64,000 nt of DNA, from positions 842,030 to 906,029 of the forward strand of contig NOKP01000022.1 in assembly GCA_002682825.1 (NCBI GenBank), in the 5' to 3' direction. Shown here piece by piece: positions 10,952-21,000 of this stretch. The notes under the pieces are model-generated. The model saw nothing but the letters and a program-made list of their open reading frames with translations. It was not told where the DNA came from and searched no databases. Each line of letters starts with the position of its first letter. Within the stretch, counting starts at the first letter, position 1. A program made the position numbers and the translations under genes. The stretch comes from Neonectria sp. B-13. Its lineage: Eukaryota > Ascomycota > Sordariomycetes > Hypocreales > Nectriaceae.

Positions 10952-11775
10952 ATGGCAATACTCCAAACCATCACCCACCAGGCACTCGATAAGGCTCTCC
11001 GGGACCATAATTTTCAGGAAACTCGTGACTTGTAAGGCGTATTTGCTAAGATACCACCTAGGTTACTGACATAATGTGTACTGCCAGGTACAACACCCTG
11101 CCTGACGATCACTCACAGCCTAATGTGGCCGACGATCATATCCAGAACCTCGCCGCTATTTTTGTCCGCCACAACGCCCACGATGTCCTTGGTGTACATC
11201 TTATTCACGGCCATTTTCAGATCCCTGAAGACACCGTCTTGCTAGGCAATAACTTCGAGAAGCCAGAGGGTCGATGGGCCAAGCCGACAAAGGTTGACAC
11301 AATTGATCTGGACGTGGTTCACGGACACATCTTCGTGTTGAAAGACGACGGCGTTTTCCGCGCTTACGAGTACCAAGGCGGATCACTGCCGGACCTTTCT
11401 CTCGTCAGCAAGGACTTCCTGCCGGAATTCGTGGACTACTTGCGTGTCAACGGCCTCACGAACCTCGTTGGCCTCCAGGTTCTAGGTTTCAGTAGCAGGT
11501 CTATGTCGGAACTTATTTTGGAAGGCGAGACGGTGATGCTAGATGACTCGGCCATAAATGGATGTAAACAGTCCAGGACCACAGGCTGGAGGTTCGAGAT
11601 GGTGGGTGGGAACCCACGAGTTTGCAAAGGAAAGGAATCACATTCGGAAATGACATCTGGTAACCACAAAGTCTTCGTTGACGGGAAACCGCTCCCACGA
11701 TTGGAAAACGTCGACCATTTGAAGCAGCAACTTGTTGAGGCGGGTATTCTCTCTATGGCTGTCTCAGGGTCTTAA
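10952..11775 (+). CDS. Hypothetical protein, 255 aa
   Basis: Exons 10952-11031 and 11088-11775 are joined by a 56-nt intron (GTAAGG, TTACTGACA branch, GCCAG). The sum is 256 codons. The start ATG lies in a favourable context (AACAAG ATG GCA). The protein begins with an acidic/helical segment (ALDKALRDHNFQETRDLYN) and continues with a beta-rich middle (DVLGVHLIHGHFQIPEDTVLLG, IDLDVVHGHIFVLKDDGVFRAYEY). It ends in a helix followed by MAVSGS. There is no signal peptide, membrane span or catalytic motif. A His-Gly-His pair occurs twice (HGHFQIP, HGHIFVL) and might bind metal, but that is speculation. I do not recognise the family. The gene is followed at about 200 bp by the convergent APH-type kinase gene. 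Confidence 0.65.
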
Positions 11776-11985
11776 CCTTCTCTTATGGACATTGTCCTAT
11801 GGGGGTTTGTTGAGGCTGGAATTACCCCTTATTCTGGCTCTACTTTGTCCGAACCGTTTGAGAATTGTTATTATCTATTTGCTTATGCCTCCCTTCTGTG
11901 AAATACTATTACGATCTACTAGTTGTGTCTAGTCGCAAGATAGAATATGATGAAGCATGGCTAGAGGCTCCCTGGTGCACCATTC

Positions 11986-13066
11986 CTAATCGAATCTTGT
12001 TGCTGGATCAAGGAGCAATCCATCAAGGAACAACATGTTGTAGCGTCCACGTTCATCGTTGCCGATCGGTATTGGTTTGGGATTATTCGCTAGACGGGGG
12101 GTAAAGCCACGAGAAAGCAACAACCCTATGATCCTTGCGGTCTTGATAGTACGAATGGTGTACTCTGAAACATCGACCTCCTGAGCGAAGGTCTTCCAAA
12201 AGGCACGGTACAAAACATCGTGATCTTGATATGGAATCCAGCCTTTTCGGAGGTGTAGTTCACCCGTGAGAAACTGAATAGAATGAAGGTTCATCCCGAA
12301 CGGGCGGGTTTCGGCTTCGGCCCAGTCAATTACACCAGTCAGGTGGCATACCTCATCGACCATAATATTACACTCTCCGAAGTCTCGGTGAAGCAGTATC
12401 ATGGGCAGAGAAAGCACATCGTCTATTGACTGGAGGCAATTCCGGATGATTTGATGAAATCGACGTGGCAGGGCAGAGAGTAAACAATTCAGGTCGTTGG
12501 TAAAGTCCTCGCGTAATTGGCGGCGGTAGACTGTGTCAACCCTCTGGGGAGCGTTCCACGATGTAGCGAAGAACCTACGAGCGTTTAGAGGAGGATCAAC
12601 TGGAATAAGGCTTGACGTACCTTGCTACATCTTCCATTGTGTTCATACGCCACTCACGGGCTTCAAACGAGCCCCAATCGTGTGCTAGCCTGAAGTCCAA
12701 GTACGTGGTACCACGAATACGGCTTATCAAGTAGATGAAAAGCGGTTCTTTCTCATCTTCTCGTCCATCGGTCCCCAACTGACCGGAAGTTGTCAACCGC
12801 GGTGCCAGGGATCCATAGATGCTGCTTGCTAGCGTAGTGGTCTCGGTCTTGAGTGCTAGGGACCTAAGGCGAAACTGAACGACGAATTCGTGATTTATTC
12901 CAGCATAGACTGAGTAGCTACAGTTGCCCTGTATTTCAACCGGGACAATCTGCCCTCCAGCAAGCTGTTGTGCCTTGGCGTCACACTCCAAGCGAGTAGC
13001 TGACGTTTTGGCGAAGAAATCGGCAATGGCCGATTCAAGGTTGTATACCTGGTAAATCGTACTCAT
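11986..13066 (-). CDS. Aminoglycoside-phosphotransferase-family kinase-like protein
   Basis: Exons 13066-12621 and 12574-11986 with a 46-nt intron (GTACGT...CTCGTAG). The sum is 345 codons, 344 aa. The catalytic loop reads LLHRDFGECNIMVD, with HRD at about residues 211-213 and the Asn four residues after the Asp. It is followed by GVIDWAEA, the metal-binding Asp of the APH fold in place of DFG. These are the hallmarks of the APH/choline-kinase-like family. In fungi most members are of unknown substrate and are not antibiotic-resistance enzymes. The N-terminal lobe is recognisable only by length and a beta-rich pattern (VPVEIQGNCSYSVYAGINHEFVVQFRL). The frame across the splice is open, with no internal stops. 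A cytosolic small-molecule or protein kinase role is inferred only. Confidence 0.8.
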
Positions 13067-14000
13067 GGTGCGATTGGTCCGCCGTGAGTCGAAGGTACAG
13101 TAGTCGTCAACACTAAGTTGCGGAGATCGTGAGGCGCGGAGACAGGTTTGTGGGAACGAAGAGAGTGACGGCGACTAGACAGGGGGTTTCTGCTGCTTGA
13201 ATGTTGAGTAAAATGCGTGGCGTGGGAATTGGTAACGAAAATAATCAGGATAGCGAGTCACTCTGTCCAGATCAACGCAAAAAATGCGGACGGGAAGCGT
13301 TTCGCCTCTTGACGAACAGGGCGGATGTGTCGTGAAGAACGGCAGGAATGGAGACAGCGACCGATCCGTCAGGGGGAAGCTCGTGGAGCAAGGTGGCAGC
13401 GTCCAAGCGTCCAAGCGTCAGCTGATACCATGCAGTCTGCATAGCCACAAAAATGGAATGAACTCAGGCAAGCAAATAGCTGCGCCACGTTATTTCGGGC
13501 AATGTAAGGCAGAATGTACCTTCTAGGTGGCGCAGCTGCGTGGCCAAACACACTCAACTGAAAGCGAGGTGGCTGAGCAGCTGTGCCCGCTTCGAGGTGT
13601 GGCACCATCAAGACTGTTCTTCGCGCCTCAATAGGAAGAAGCGTGACAATAGACAAATGCAAAAATTGTGGCGTGAGAGGCCGGCGTCCTTATATCATGC
13701 TCACCATAAAAGGGAATAGGATGGATTTAATGCTTAGAGGAAATCTACAGGAGGGCAACATGAAGATGGTATAAGGCTATTATATATATTTTTTTATTTG
13801 GCGGAGCGGCAGCATGGGTGTTATAACCCTCGATCAGTCAGGTATCCCTATCTTGGGAGAGAGAAAACGACTCATGCTATTCGCTCATCTCAAAATTTAC
13901 CATCGCACGACGACTTTCCCCTCCCCGAAAACACAACGCCCGGCTAGGGGACTCTCCACTTGTGTCCTTGCCCTGAAGCGCTCTTGTGCTCACCGCTGTC
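13067..14000. other. Intergenic, nothing recognised
   Basis: This stretch holds the upstream region of the APH-type gene and the downstream region of the Myb-type gene. An AT run (TTATATATATTTTTTTATTT) sits at about 13780-13800. No coding frame was supported. Confidence 0.3.
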
Positions 14001-15237
14001 TCAACCCTTCTCTTCTTCTGATGCATTGTAGGCTCCTGCTACCTTGGGCGAGGCCTGCTCCCAAGACGCTAAGGCCTTGGAAATCTTCCGTGACGCTCTA
14101 CAACGGGAGCCTGACGCCAGCGAGGCGTTGACGGGCGCATGACCCGCCACCAAACCAGCCTCGGGCGCAATGCTGTGTATGGGATCTGTTTTTGCATCGT
14201 CGTTGAGAACATCAGTCGCCCGGCCTGCTTTCAGCATGATGTTCCAGTGTTGCGTCACCGCATTAGCTGAGCGGCCTAACGCAAGTCCAATGTTAGACCA
14301 TGACAAATTGCCTGCACTGCATAGCTCCTTCAAGCGGTCTTCTTCTCCGGCAGTCCACTTGCGGCGCTTCGTACTTTTCCCTTCAGTGTTTTCAGGCCTC
14401 TCGATTTTGAACTCGCTGTCGCACTCGGGGCTGCTCCCACTGTTGCAGCAACCATCACCATCATCATCACTGCTGTCGTTCGTAGACACCTCGATGCTGT
14501 CCTCGGCGCCCACTGCCGTCAACATGCTTTTGGGGTCTTGCTCAGGACCTAGCTTGCCTAGCAGGTCGGAGATAAGCCGGCCTATTTCAAGCAAGCCATT
14601 TCGAATTGACTGCGCTTGCCGCCTCTGCAGGGAAATGGGTTCTGTCATCCCGCATGTAAGGCAACCGGGTGTTTCTGTTTCAGAGTTTGATGGCGTGTGA
14701 GAGACTGGCGGGAATCGACAACTGGATTGTATCGTCAGATCGGCACATGGTCCTTGGTTCGAGTCGTCTTCCAGGACACCGTGGTGCTCATGAGTATTAT
14801 GACGATCCCCTGCCGTAGAACACAACTGGGTTTCGGTTGCTGCGGATGCAAGGATGCAAGGACACCCAATGCCCGAGCACTCAGGGCAAGGATCTCATGG
14901 TTCAATTCGGTCGAAGTTTGAGTAGCCGATGACTCGCAGCATAGGTTCAGATTGGCATCATGGATTACCTTAACGTCCTGAACAGACTCAGGTGTGACAC
15001 TGCCATTCTTCGGGCCGGTCATCTGACCGCTGACCACCGTCTTGTCGTCTTCCATGTCACTGGCGGAATCTAAGAGCATCTATTAGTTTTGTGGTTCGAT
15101 CTACGAAATTAAAGCGGCTTACCATGACTGTCGTTCTCAGCGAACGCACATCTTCTCATCAGTCGCTGAACTGCCCGAGTGAAAGTCTCCCTCGTCCTAT
15201 CCCGCTTTTTAGACGAAAAGGCCCGCTTGAGCACCAT
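14001..15237 (-). CDS. Myb/SANT-domain DNA-binding protein
   Basis: Exons 15237-15123, 15069-14969 and 14879-14001. Intron 1 is 53 nt (GTAAGC...CTCTTAG). Intron 2 is 89 nt (GTAATC...CCCTGAG); its ends are the only pair I found that links the two frames in phase, so it is less certain. Total 364 aa. The single Myb/SANT repeat at about residues 243-289 reads RRKWTAGEEDRL...WSNIGLALGRS...VTQHWNIMLK, with the three spaced aromatic residues (W...W...W). It is preceded by an acidic Asp/Ser run and a leucine-rich helix. The N-terminus is basic (KRAFSSKKRDRTRE). It is probably nuclear and regulatory. An 8-9-bp direct repeat (CTTGCATC) inside the suggested intron/exon junction area could also mark a local duplication. 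Confidence 0.6.
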
Positions 15238-15700
15238 TGCACTAAGATATACAGAAAACGTGTTAGTCAGGTTGAGAAATAGTTCTGTTTATCATGCGGT
15301 ATATATAGTGGATCGAGGTACTAGGGGTTGCTAATTCTAGCCTAGCATTAATCATTTTGTGGCCGTTTTCGGCTCCTTGAAATGGTCCTAGAAGAAGGAT
15401 CCACATCCTATTTTTAGACTCAATCGATCTCAGCAACTGCATTGCCTCCAGTCTCTGAACTAGTCCGCGCAGCAAGCATGCAAAATCTCATTGGCTGCCC
15501 CGCAACCCGAATAGATACCAATTTCAGTCCCAGGAGGACCCAGCATCAGGCCATAGGACCAGAAATAGGCCTCACTCAAAAATAGAAAGGCGGCTAGACC
15601 TACTAGGGAGTATTCGGCTTCATCCAAGATTCAGGCCCATTTTAGGTCATGCTCAGATCTCAGCCCTAAATTGGGTCTTGGAAAAGCGGCTAGCCGAAAC

Positions 15701-15890
15701 TATCGAAAAATCCTCGTCTGGGAAATTTCGCTGGCAGGGTCTACTCGAGGATATCGAAAAATCCTCGCCTGGGAAATTTCACTGGCGGGGTCTACTCGAG
15801 GATATCGAAAAATCCTCGTCTGGGAAATTTCGCTGGCGGGGTCTACTCGAGGATATCGGAAAATCCTCGTCTAGGAAATTTCGCTGAGGC
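15701..15890. repeat. 51-bp tandem repeat, about 3.7 copies
   Basis: The string TATCGAAAAATCCTCG recurs at 15701, 15752, 15803 and (with one change) 15854, exactly 51 bp apart. The copies differ by a few transitions. Because 51 is divisible by three, two plus-strand frames remain open and read 17-residue repeats, but no start context or flanking coding supports a protein. Confidence 0.9.
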
Positions 15891-15969
15891 CTGGTGTAAC
15901 TCTCCCGTGTTAAGTCGAGGCGATTGATATGGGTGCCGCTATCAGTCGATACTGGTTTACCTAAGCTGG

Positions 15970-16340
15970 AATCCGCGCGCGCAGACCCGCGTCAACGTTG
16001 CAGCTTGTGACCATTCGGTATTACCGGTGGGTCTGCGTGCGCCTGGTCAAGCCCAAGCAATTGGTATCAGAATCCGCGTACGCAAATCTGCGTCGGTATT
16101 GCAGCTTGCGACTATTCGGCTTGGTTCTGCCTACGCCACATGTTGCTTAAGACTATTTGGCTTGGTTCTGCTTACGCTACATGCTGCTTATGACCATCCA
16201 GATCAGAATCCGCGTGCGCAGATTTGCGTCGGCATTGCAGCTTGCGGCCATTCGGCTTGGTTCTGTCCAGGCTACATGCTGCTTAAGACTATTCGGTTTG
16301 GTTCTGCCTACGCTCGGATGCTGGCCAATGCGGGACGTCC
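15970..16340. repeat. Diverged repeats with phrases CGCGTGCGCAGA and GCAGCTTGCG(G/A)C
   Basis: Phrases of the type 'AATCCGCG(T/C)(G/A)CGCA(G/A)A(T/C)', 'GCGTCGGCATTGCAGCTTG' and 'TTCGGCTTGGTTCTGCCTACGC' recur three or four times in variable order and spacing across about 370 bp. The copies are decayed, so the exact period is unclear. Confidence 0.6.
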
Positions 16341-16837
16341 GCAAGGTGATCCTTGAAGTTGTCGAGAGTCGCGAAAGCGAAAGCGACTGGTTCAAAGATA
16401 CGATGCAACTGAACCTACCGTAAAGGACCATTAGTTTAAGTGTGACTCTCCGCCTACATCAGTGACGGGGTTCCGCCGAGCCGAATCAAGAAAATGCCTT
16501 ACCTTGACTGCGTTGTCTGCCCTCGGCTATTGCCCTCTCCTCATACGCTTCGGTGCAATGGAACGACGAAGCAGAGGTATTCGAAGGGATGGACAACATT
16601 GACGGAAGGAGACTTGAAGTTGATGATAAGGTGATGATGGATATGATATGCGGGGGTGTGCGCCAACACGTTGGCTTATTATGTAGCAGTCGTGGCGGTT
16701 AGGCCACAAATGTGAATTAGGCGCGACTTATTTGATGCTTCAGAAAGGAGATTGCTTGACTTGTTATCGAGCAAGGTGGCCGTTCCTTGCCCGAAACTGG
16801 TGCTTTACGATGCGTACCGACGCGCTGTAGCTGTTTC

Positions 16838-17872
16838 ATGGCTTCACATCACCTGCACCCCGTTGAGACCCCCAACTCGCCAAAGAGCCCTGATCAAAAG
16901 ACGGGCGTATTTGATCGACGCCACGATCGACGAAATAGCGTGGGGGAGCTGGTGCAATGGGGTCAGATCTCGATTCGATCGGGACCAGCCGAGGAACCTT
17001 CTCCACGTAAGAGGGGTCCTAAAACAAGGCCCGAGGCTATGCAAGCACGGATCAGAAGCTCAGTTACTCCGCTTATGATCCGTGCACTACTCTACCCTTA
17101 CAGATTACATGACTCTTCTGGCCCCTCAATTCCACATCCCATTTCCCACTGGTACAACGGCAACAGGATTCCGGGAAAGCCTCAGATCCGCCTTGGATCC
17201 AAGCGACAGCGGCAGCAAACCATGCATATCCCACCAATCGCCAGTTCCACTGTCAAGACTCATGTCGCACGACACCCGAGGCCGAGTTGTAGCCCCGAAC
17301 AACGTTTACAGCGACGTTCTGTTGAACCAAGTACGATACCTTCACGCCTGACTGAAGAGGACGGAGACGACGTCATCTACCTCGGCACCTTTCCGCGACA
17401 GCCGTATCACCACACGGCTCCTTCTACTTTCCGATGTCCCGTCATCGACTCGAATCGAACCTTGGATATCTCTCCACGACGCAACAGCCGCAAAAAGAAA
17501 GGCAGACGGGCAGGTCAGTCCCTCCGTGAGCAGACGGATGCGCGGACGACACAGCGCAAGGGAGCCAGACCATCACGCCAACCGACGATACCCACAGCAA
17601 TAATGAACCAGAACGTCTGGCTAGGTCGGGCAAGAGGCTCGACTGGCCAGGTGTATGGTTTCTTCGATAGCGCGGGCCGATTCTGTCGCAGGGTAGAAGT
17701 TGAGCGTTCCGGCAGAGCAACGGAACACTGGTCGAGTTTCGCTCACATCCCTCACGACCAGGTCGCATACCGCCCCATTTTTCAGCAAATGACGTATCAG
17801 CAAGTCCGAGCCGAGGTTTGTCGTCGGTTAGTCACAAAGCTTGGTAGGTCCTTAGATGATGGAGAGATTTAG
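16838..17872 (+). CDS. Arg/Pro-rich hypothetical protein, 344 aa
   Basis: An intronless frame from the first in-frame ATG (MASHHLHPVETPNSPKSP) to TAG. The first two thirds are low complexity and basic, rich in Arg, Pro, Ser and Gln, with nuclear-signal-like clusters (RRNSRKKKGRRAG). The last 90 residues (NVWLGRARGSTGQVYGFFDSAGRFCRR...) look globular and slightly beta-rich and may be a small domain. No family was recognised. It is flanked on both sides by tandem repeats, and its 3' end faces the convergent kinase/nuclease-like gene. The long open frame in GC-rich DNA could partly be chance, hence the moderate confidence. Confidence 0.45.
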   Translation: MASHHLHPVETPNSPKSPDQKTGVFDRRHDRRNSVGELVQWGQISIRSGPAEEPSPRKRGPKTRPEAMQARIRSSVTPLMIRALLYPYRLHDSSGPSIPHPISHWYNGNRIPGKPQIRLGSKRQRQQTMHIPPIASSTVKTHVARHPRPSCSPEQRLQRRSVEPSTIPSRLTEEDGDDVIYLGTFPRQPYHHTAPSTFRCPVIDSNRTLDISPRRNSRKKKGRRAGQSLREQTDARTTQRKGARPSRQPTIPTAIMNQNVWLGRARGSTGQVYGFFDSAGRFCRRVEVERSGRATEHWSSFAHIPHDQVAYRPIFQQMTYQQVRAEVCRRLVTKLGRSLDDGEI

Positions 17873-17954
17873 CTGGCCGAGCGAGAGCGTTGCAAAAGTT
17901 TGATACAATCCTAGCGGACTCAGTATTACACATGGACCTAATACCACTGGTGCT

Positions 17955-18105
17955 ACATTGAGTACAAGTCCCAGGACAGCTCGAGTCCCAGGACAACTAC
18001 AGTCCCAGGACAGCTCGGGTCCCAGGACAGCTACAGTATTGGACAGGTTCTGGTCCTGAGACAGTCACGTCCTGGGATAACTGTGATCCTGGGACAGTCA
18101 CAGGC
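17955..18105. repeat. GTCCCAGGACAG array, direct then inverted
   Basis: Four to five direct copies of AGTCCCAGGACAGCT(C/A)(G/C) at about 17-18-bp spacing are followed by three inverted copies (GTCCTGAGACAG, GTCCTGGGATAAC, ATCCTGGGACAG). The two halves could fold into a hairpin. It sits between two convergent genes. A shorter version of the same motif array occurs at 25330-25402. Confidence 0.75.
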
Positions 18106-18444
18106 AAGAAGTGGACGAAAAGACTGGCTTCCGTCGGAAGCAGTGCCATCGGAGCAAGCATGGCTGGGCTTACATAATCATGAGCGGCCTTTACGGAATC
18201 GTTCGGGAGCACCTTGTTCCTGCATAAGGGATAGGCCGTCCAAGAACATAATGTGGAGCAGAGCAGACGGAAGTGGATGTGGGCTTGGGCAAGAAGGGGA
18301 CGAAGTTCACAAGTTGACAACTGCGCCCTGATACTTGTGGCTACTACTAGCTCTGGCTCAGGTATTCCTAAATCGCATCAATGAGTTTTACTAAATGCGC
18401 ATATCCCGACAACACGGAAGCTTCTGTGAGTAGACCCTGATAAC

Positions 18445-21000
18445 TCATAGCTTTTGGTGCATTTTCCCGTCTAAGAACGCCGTCTTCGCCATCAAAATAT
18501 CCTCTGGAAATCCTTGCCTTGATTGGCTTCGATTGCGTAAATCTCCAGGAGCCTTCTTGGCATCTATTGTCTCTTGCTTCCATGCTCGCTTGTTTGGCAC
18601 CAACTGCGCCAACGGACGCCGAGGTGGCCTGAGTAGCAAAGCCCGTTCAAAGTCAATTATTATAACCCCATTAGTCTCGGGATTGAACAACATGTTTGCG
18701 ACGCGCACATCCTTGTGGACCACGCCCTCTTGATGCATCGCTCGCAACGACCGCACCGCCTTATCCTCGAGCAGCCTCCCCTCACCATCCACGGTTTCTG
18801 CTGGATCAATGCGATGCCCTCCCCATGACAGAAACATCATATGCACCACATACACCCGATGATCGTAGTAGTAAATCTTGTTCATCGATTGGAGGTCGAT
18901 AGCACCTAAGAACACAGGCACGTTAACGCCTTGGATCGGCCGGAGGCGCTCGTAGACTGCAGCTTCGTGCTCGAGATCGGGGATGAACGCCTGCACTGTG
19001 CCCTTGCTGACGAATGTATAGCCATACGTAAGTAGGGTTACCTGGAAGAGCACACCACGTGCACCACCCTCTCCTAACGGCGTGATTCCGTCATCTAATG
19101 ATCGTTCCAGCTGCTTCCAGAGAAGTTGAAGCCATTCAGCGTGATTGACCGGATGGCGGGTACGAGTGCAAGCATGGGTTTGGGTACGGGCGCGGCTATG
19201 GTTGCGGTCGCGGTCACAGCCATCCTGTCTGTAGTGAAGCGCCACATTGGGACATACTAGGTCAAGAAAACCTCCCATGACGAGCCCCAGAAGGCATTTC
19301 TGCGTGCAGTACTTCCGGTCTTGTTCGCCGCCTTCGCGTGGCCGTTGGGCCAGAATCCGCTGACTGCGTCGAGTTCCCTGCCCTCCACCATATGATCGCC
19401 GCTCCGCCGGGCTGGGAGTATCCGGCAGATTAGGCGCCGATTCATCATCAGATGATTCCGATGGATCCTTTCTCAACGTTTCCTTTTCGACTTGATCAGC
19501 TCTACCAGGTCGGCGTCTCTTTCCGCGGAGAAGGTACGGAGATCGGTCGACGCCCTCGTAAGTGGTGGGTTCGTAAGCGGGTGAGCTGCCTGATGCCCGT
19601 CTTTCGCTTTCTGGAATTGACCGATGTGTCGTTTCAAAGTCTTCTGCCCACTTGCTCAAGTCAAGGGTAGCCTGTCGACGCTCCTCCTGTCCGTGCATCC
19701 GCCGTTCTCCTGGTAGGCCGAGGGCCATGAGGCTGAAAGCTAGATACTGACCCACGGCCGTACAGACGTGGAAGTGATTTGGATGGGCGGACACCTCGGG
19801 GCCGGGTTCTGCTAGGTGGTAATACAACGTTTCGGGTTCCTTCCAGTCGACCCTGAGAAACACGATCGCTTCGCCAGTGGTCAGAAGACCATACTCAAGG
19901 CCTCCCTCAATCATGTAATGATAGGTCTGCGTGACGGCAGACGCCGTCAGCCTGTCCGCGTGATACTGGAAAAGCGCGTCCGGGTCCATAGAAGTGGGAA
20001 TGGTTTTTCGATTGACAACGTCCTTGGGAATGTTCATAGCCCGCAGACCGAGACGAAGATGCGGAGCGGTCAGCTTGTGGGGGGGCTTGTACTCAGAAAC
20101 GTAGATCATGGTACGTGTCATCGCGAGTGCATCGTTGGATCGATAGACGCAGATCTGATCGGGTCGCAGCTGGTTGAGGTCTCGTGTGCGGTCTGGCGTC
20201 TGTGGTGGTGTCGAAGGAGTCTCCCGGGCAACTACTTCTTCAGCGACGTCGCTGATGGCATGGGGGTGATTCTCGAAGATGATACCATTTCCCATGTCGA
20301 ATGCACTGCTGACCTCATCCACCTGCTTGAGCTGCTCTATTATCGATCTGACTGGATCCTCGACACTGTTGTGCAGAAAATGCTCGAGTGTCTTCTCGTT
20401 TGCTATCGATCGATGGGAAATCCGGTTTCCCAAGCCGGCAAGGAAACTGCGGCTCTCGAAAACGCAGCTCTGTGCCGGGAACGTGTCGTAGAGTGCACCA
20501 AATATGACTCTCTGTTGTTCTAGAAAGTCTGACCATGGCCTGAGATGTGTTGGACACCACTTGTTACGCGGATTGGTGAGAGGGCCCTTCGAGGTCAGGC
20601 TTTTGTCTGTTTCAACGGAAAATTTGGAGAAGACGAGGACATGGCAAGAGGCCATGTATTCATCAAGTGTCGTGGGCCGGGTTTGTTCCTCTGCTTCGTC
20701 AGCACGTTGTCGCTCCTCCTGTCGCTCTCTCTCTGCTTCGTCGGCGCGTTGCTGCTCTCTCTCGGCGCGTTGTTGTTCCTCCCGTCGCTCTCTCTCTGCT
20801 TCGTCGGCGCGTTGCTGCTCTCTCTCGGCGCGTTGTTGTTCCTCCCGTCGCTCTCTCTCTGCTTCATCGGCGCGTTGCTGCTCTCTCTCGGCGCGTTGCT
20901 CGGACTGTTGCAGGAGCCTTTCAAGTTCTTCTACACTCCTCGGTTGGGCCATCGGGTATTGCTGTAGATGCTTGGTGGATGGAAAACGGAGATTCGACAT
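18445..21000 (-). CDS. Coiled coil + PD-(D/E)XK-nuclease-like region + protein-kinase-like domain
   Basis: A single exon of 851 aa. Residues 20-106 are a Glu/Arg/Gln coiled coil built of a 21-residue repeat (AEREQQRADEAERERREEQQR). Residues 150-430 look like a restriction-endonuclease fold: PD at 280-281 in RPDQICVYRSND, a strand with ExK at 303-305 (IYVSEYKPP), then a helix with TQTYHYMI and a strand YGLLTTGEAIVFLRVD. A disordered acidic/basic linker spans 440-560. A cysteine segment follows (YCTQKCLLGL...LDLVCPNVALHY, 564-591). The kinase part has a Gly-rich GEGGARGVLF (644-653), HKDVRVAN (762-769) and DFE (783-785) instead of DFG. It resembles fungal kinase-like proteins sharing the CTQ-CL-GL / CPNV motif. 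Nuclease-plus-kinase architectures are known among Crinkler-type eukaryotic effectors, so a role in conflict or signalling is a guess. Confidence 0.7.
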   Translation of the reverse strand: MSNLRFPSTKHLQQYPMAQPRSVEELERLLQQSEQRAEREQQRADEAERERREEQQRAEREQQRADEAERERREEQQRAEREQQRADEAERERQEERQRADEAEEQTRPTTLDEYMASCHVLVFSKFSVETDKSLTSKGPLTNPRNKWCPTHLRPWSDFLEQQRVIFGALYDTFPAQSCVFESRSFLAGLGNRISHRSIANEKTLEHFLHNSVEDPVRSIIEQLKQVDEVSSAFDMGNGIIFENHPHAISDVAEEVVARETPSTPPQTPDRTRDLNQLRPDQICVYRSNDALAMTRTMIYVSEYKPPHKLTAPHLRLGLRAMNIPKDVVNRKTIPTSMDPDALFQYHADRLTASAVTQTYHYMIEGGLEYGLLTTGEAIVFLRVDWKEPETLYYHLAEPGPEVSAHPNHFHVCTAVGQYLAFSLMALGLPGERRMHGQEERRQATLDLSKWAEDFETTHRSIPESERRASGSSPAYEPTTYEGVDRSPYLLRGKRRRPGRADQVEKETLRKDPSESSDDESAPNLPDTPSPAERRSYGGGQGTRRSQRILAQRPREGGEQDRKYCTQKCLLGLVMGGFLDLVCPNVALHYRQDGCDRDRNHSRARTQTHACTRTRHPVNHAEWLQLLWKQLERSLDDGITPLGEGGARGVLFQVTLLTYGYTFVSKGTVQAFIPDLEHEAAVYERLRPIQGVNVPVFLGAIDLQSMNKIYYYDHRVYVVHMMFLSWGGHRIDPAETVDGEGRLLEDKAVRSLRAMHQEGVVHKDVRVANMLFNPETNGVIIIDFERALLLRPPRRPLAQLVPNKRAWKQETIDAKKAPGDLRNRSQSRQGFPEDILMAKTAFLDGKMHQKL
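20690..20930 (-). repeat. 63-bp in-frame coding minisatellite (coiled-coil repeat)
   Basis: About three near-identical 63-bp units (phrase TCGGCGCGTTGCTGCTCTC on the plus strand) encode the 21-residue Glu/Arg/Gln repeat near the N-terminus of the nuclease/kinase-like protein. The length is a multiple of three, so copy-number changes keep the frame. Confidence 0.85.

Larger units (their letters stand above)
15238..16837. other. Intergenic region occupied by tandem repeats
   Basis: No gene is supported. The stretch contains a 51-bp tandem repeat (15701-15890) and a diverged longer repeat (about 15970-16340), both listed separately. The rest is unremarkable. Confidence 0.4.
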
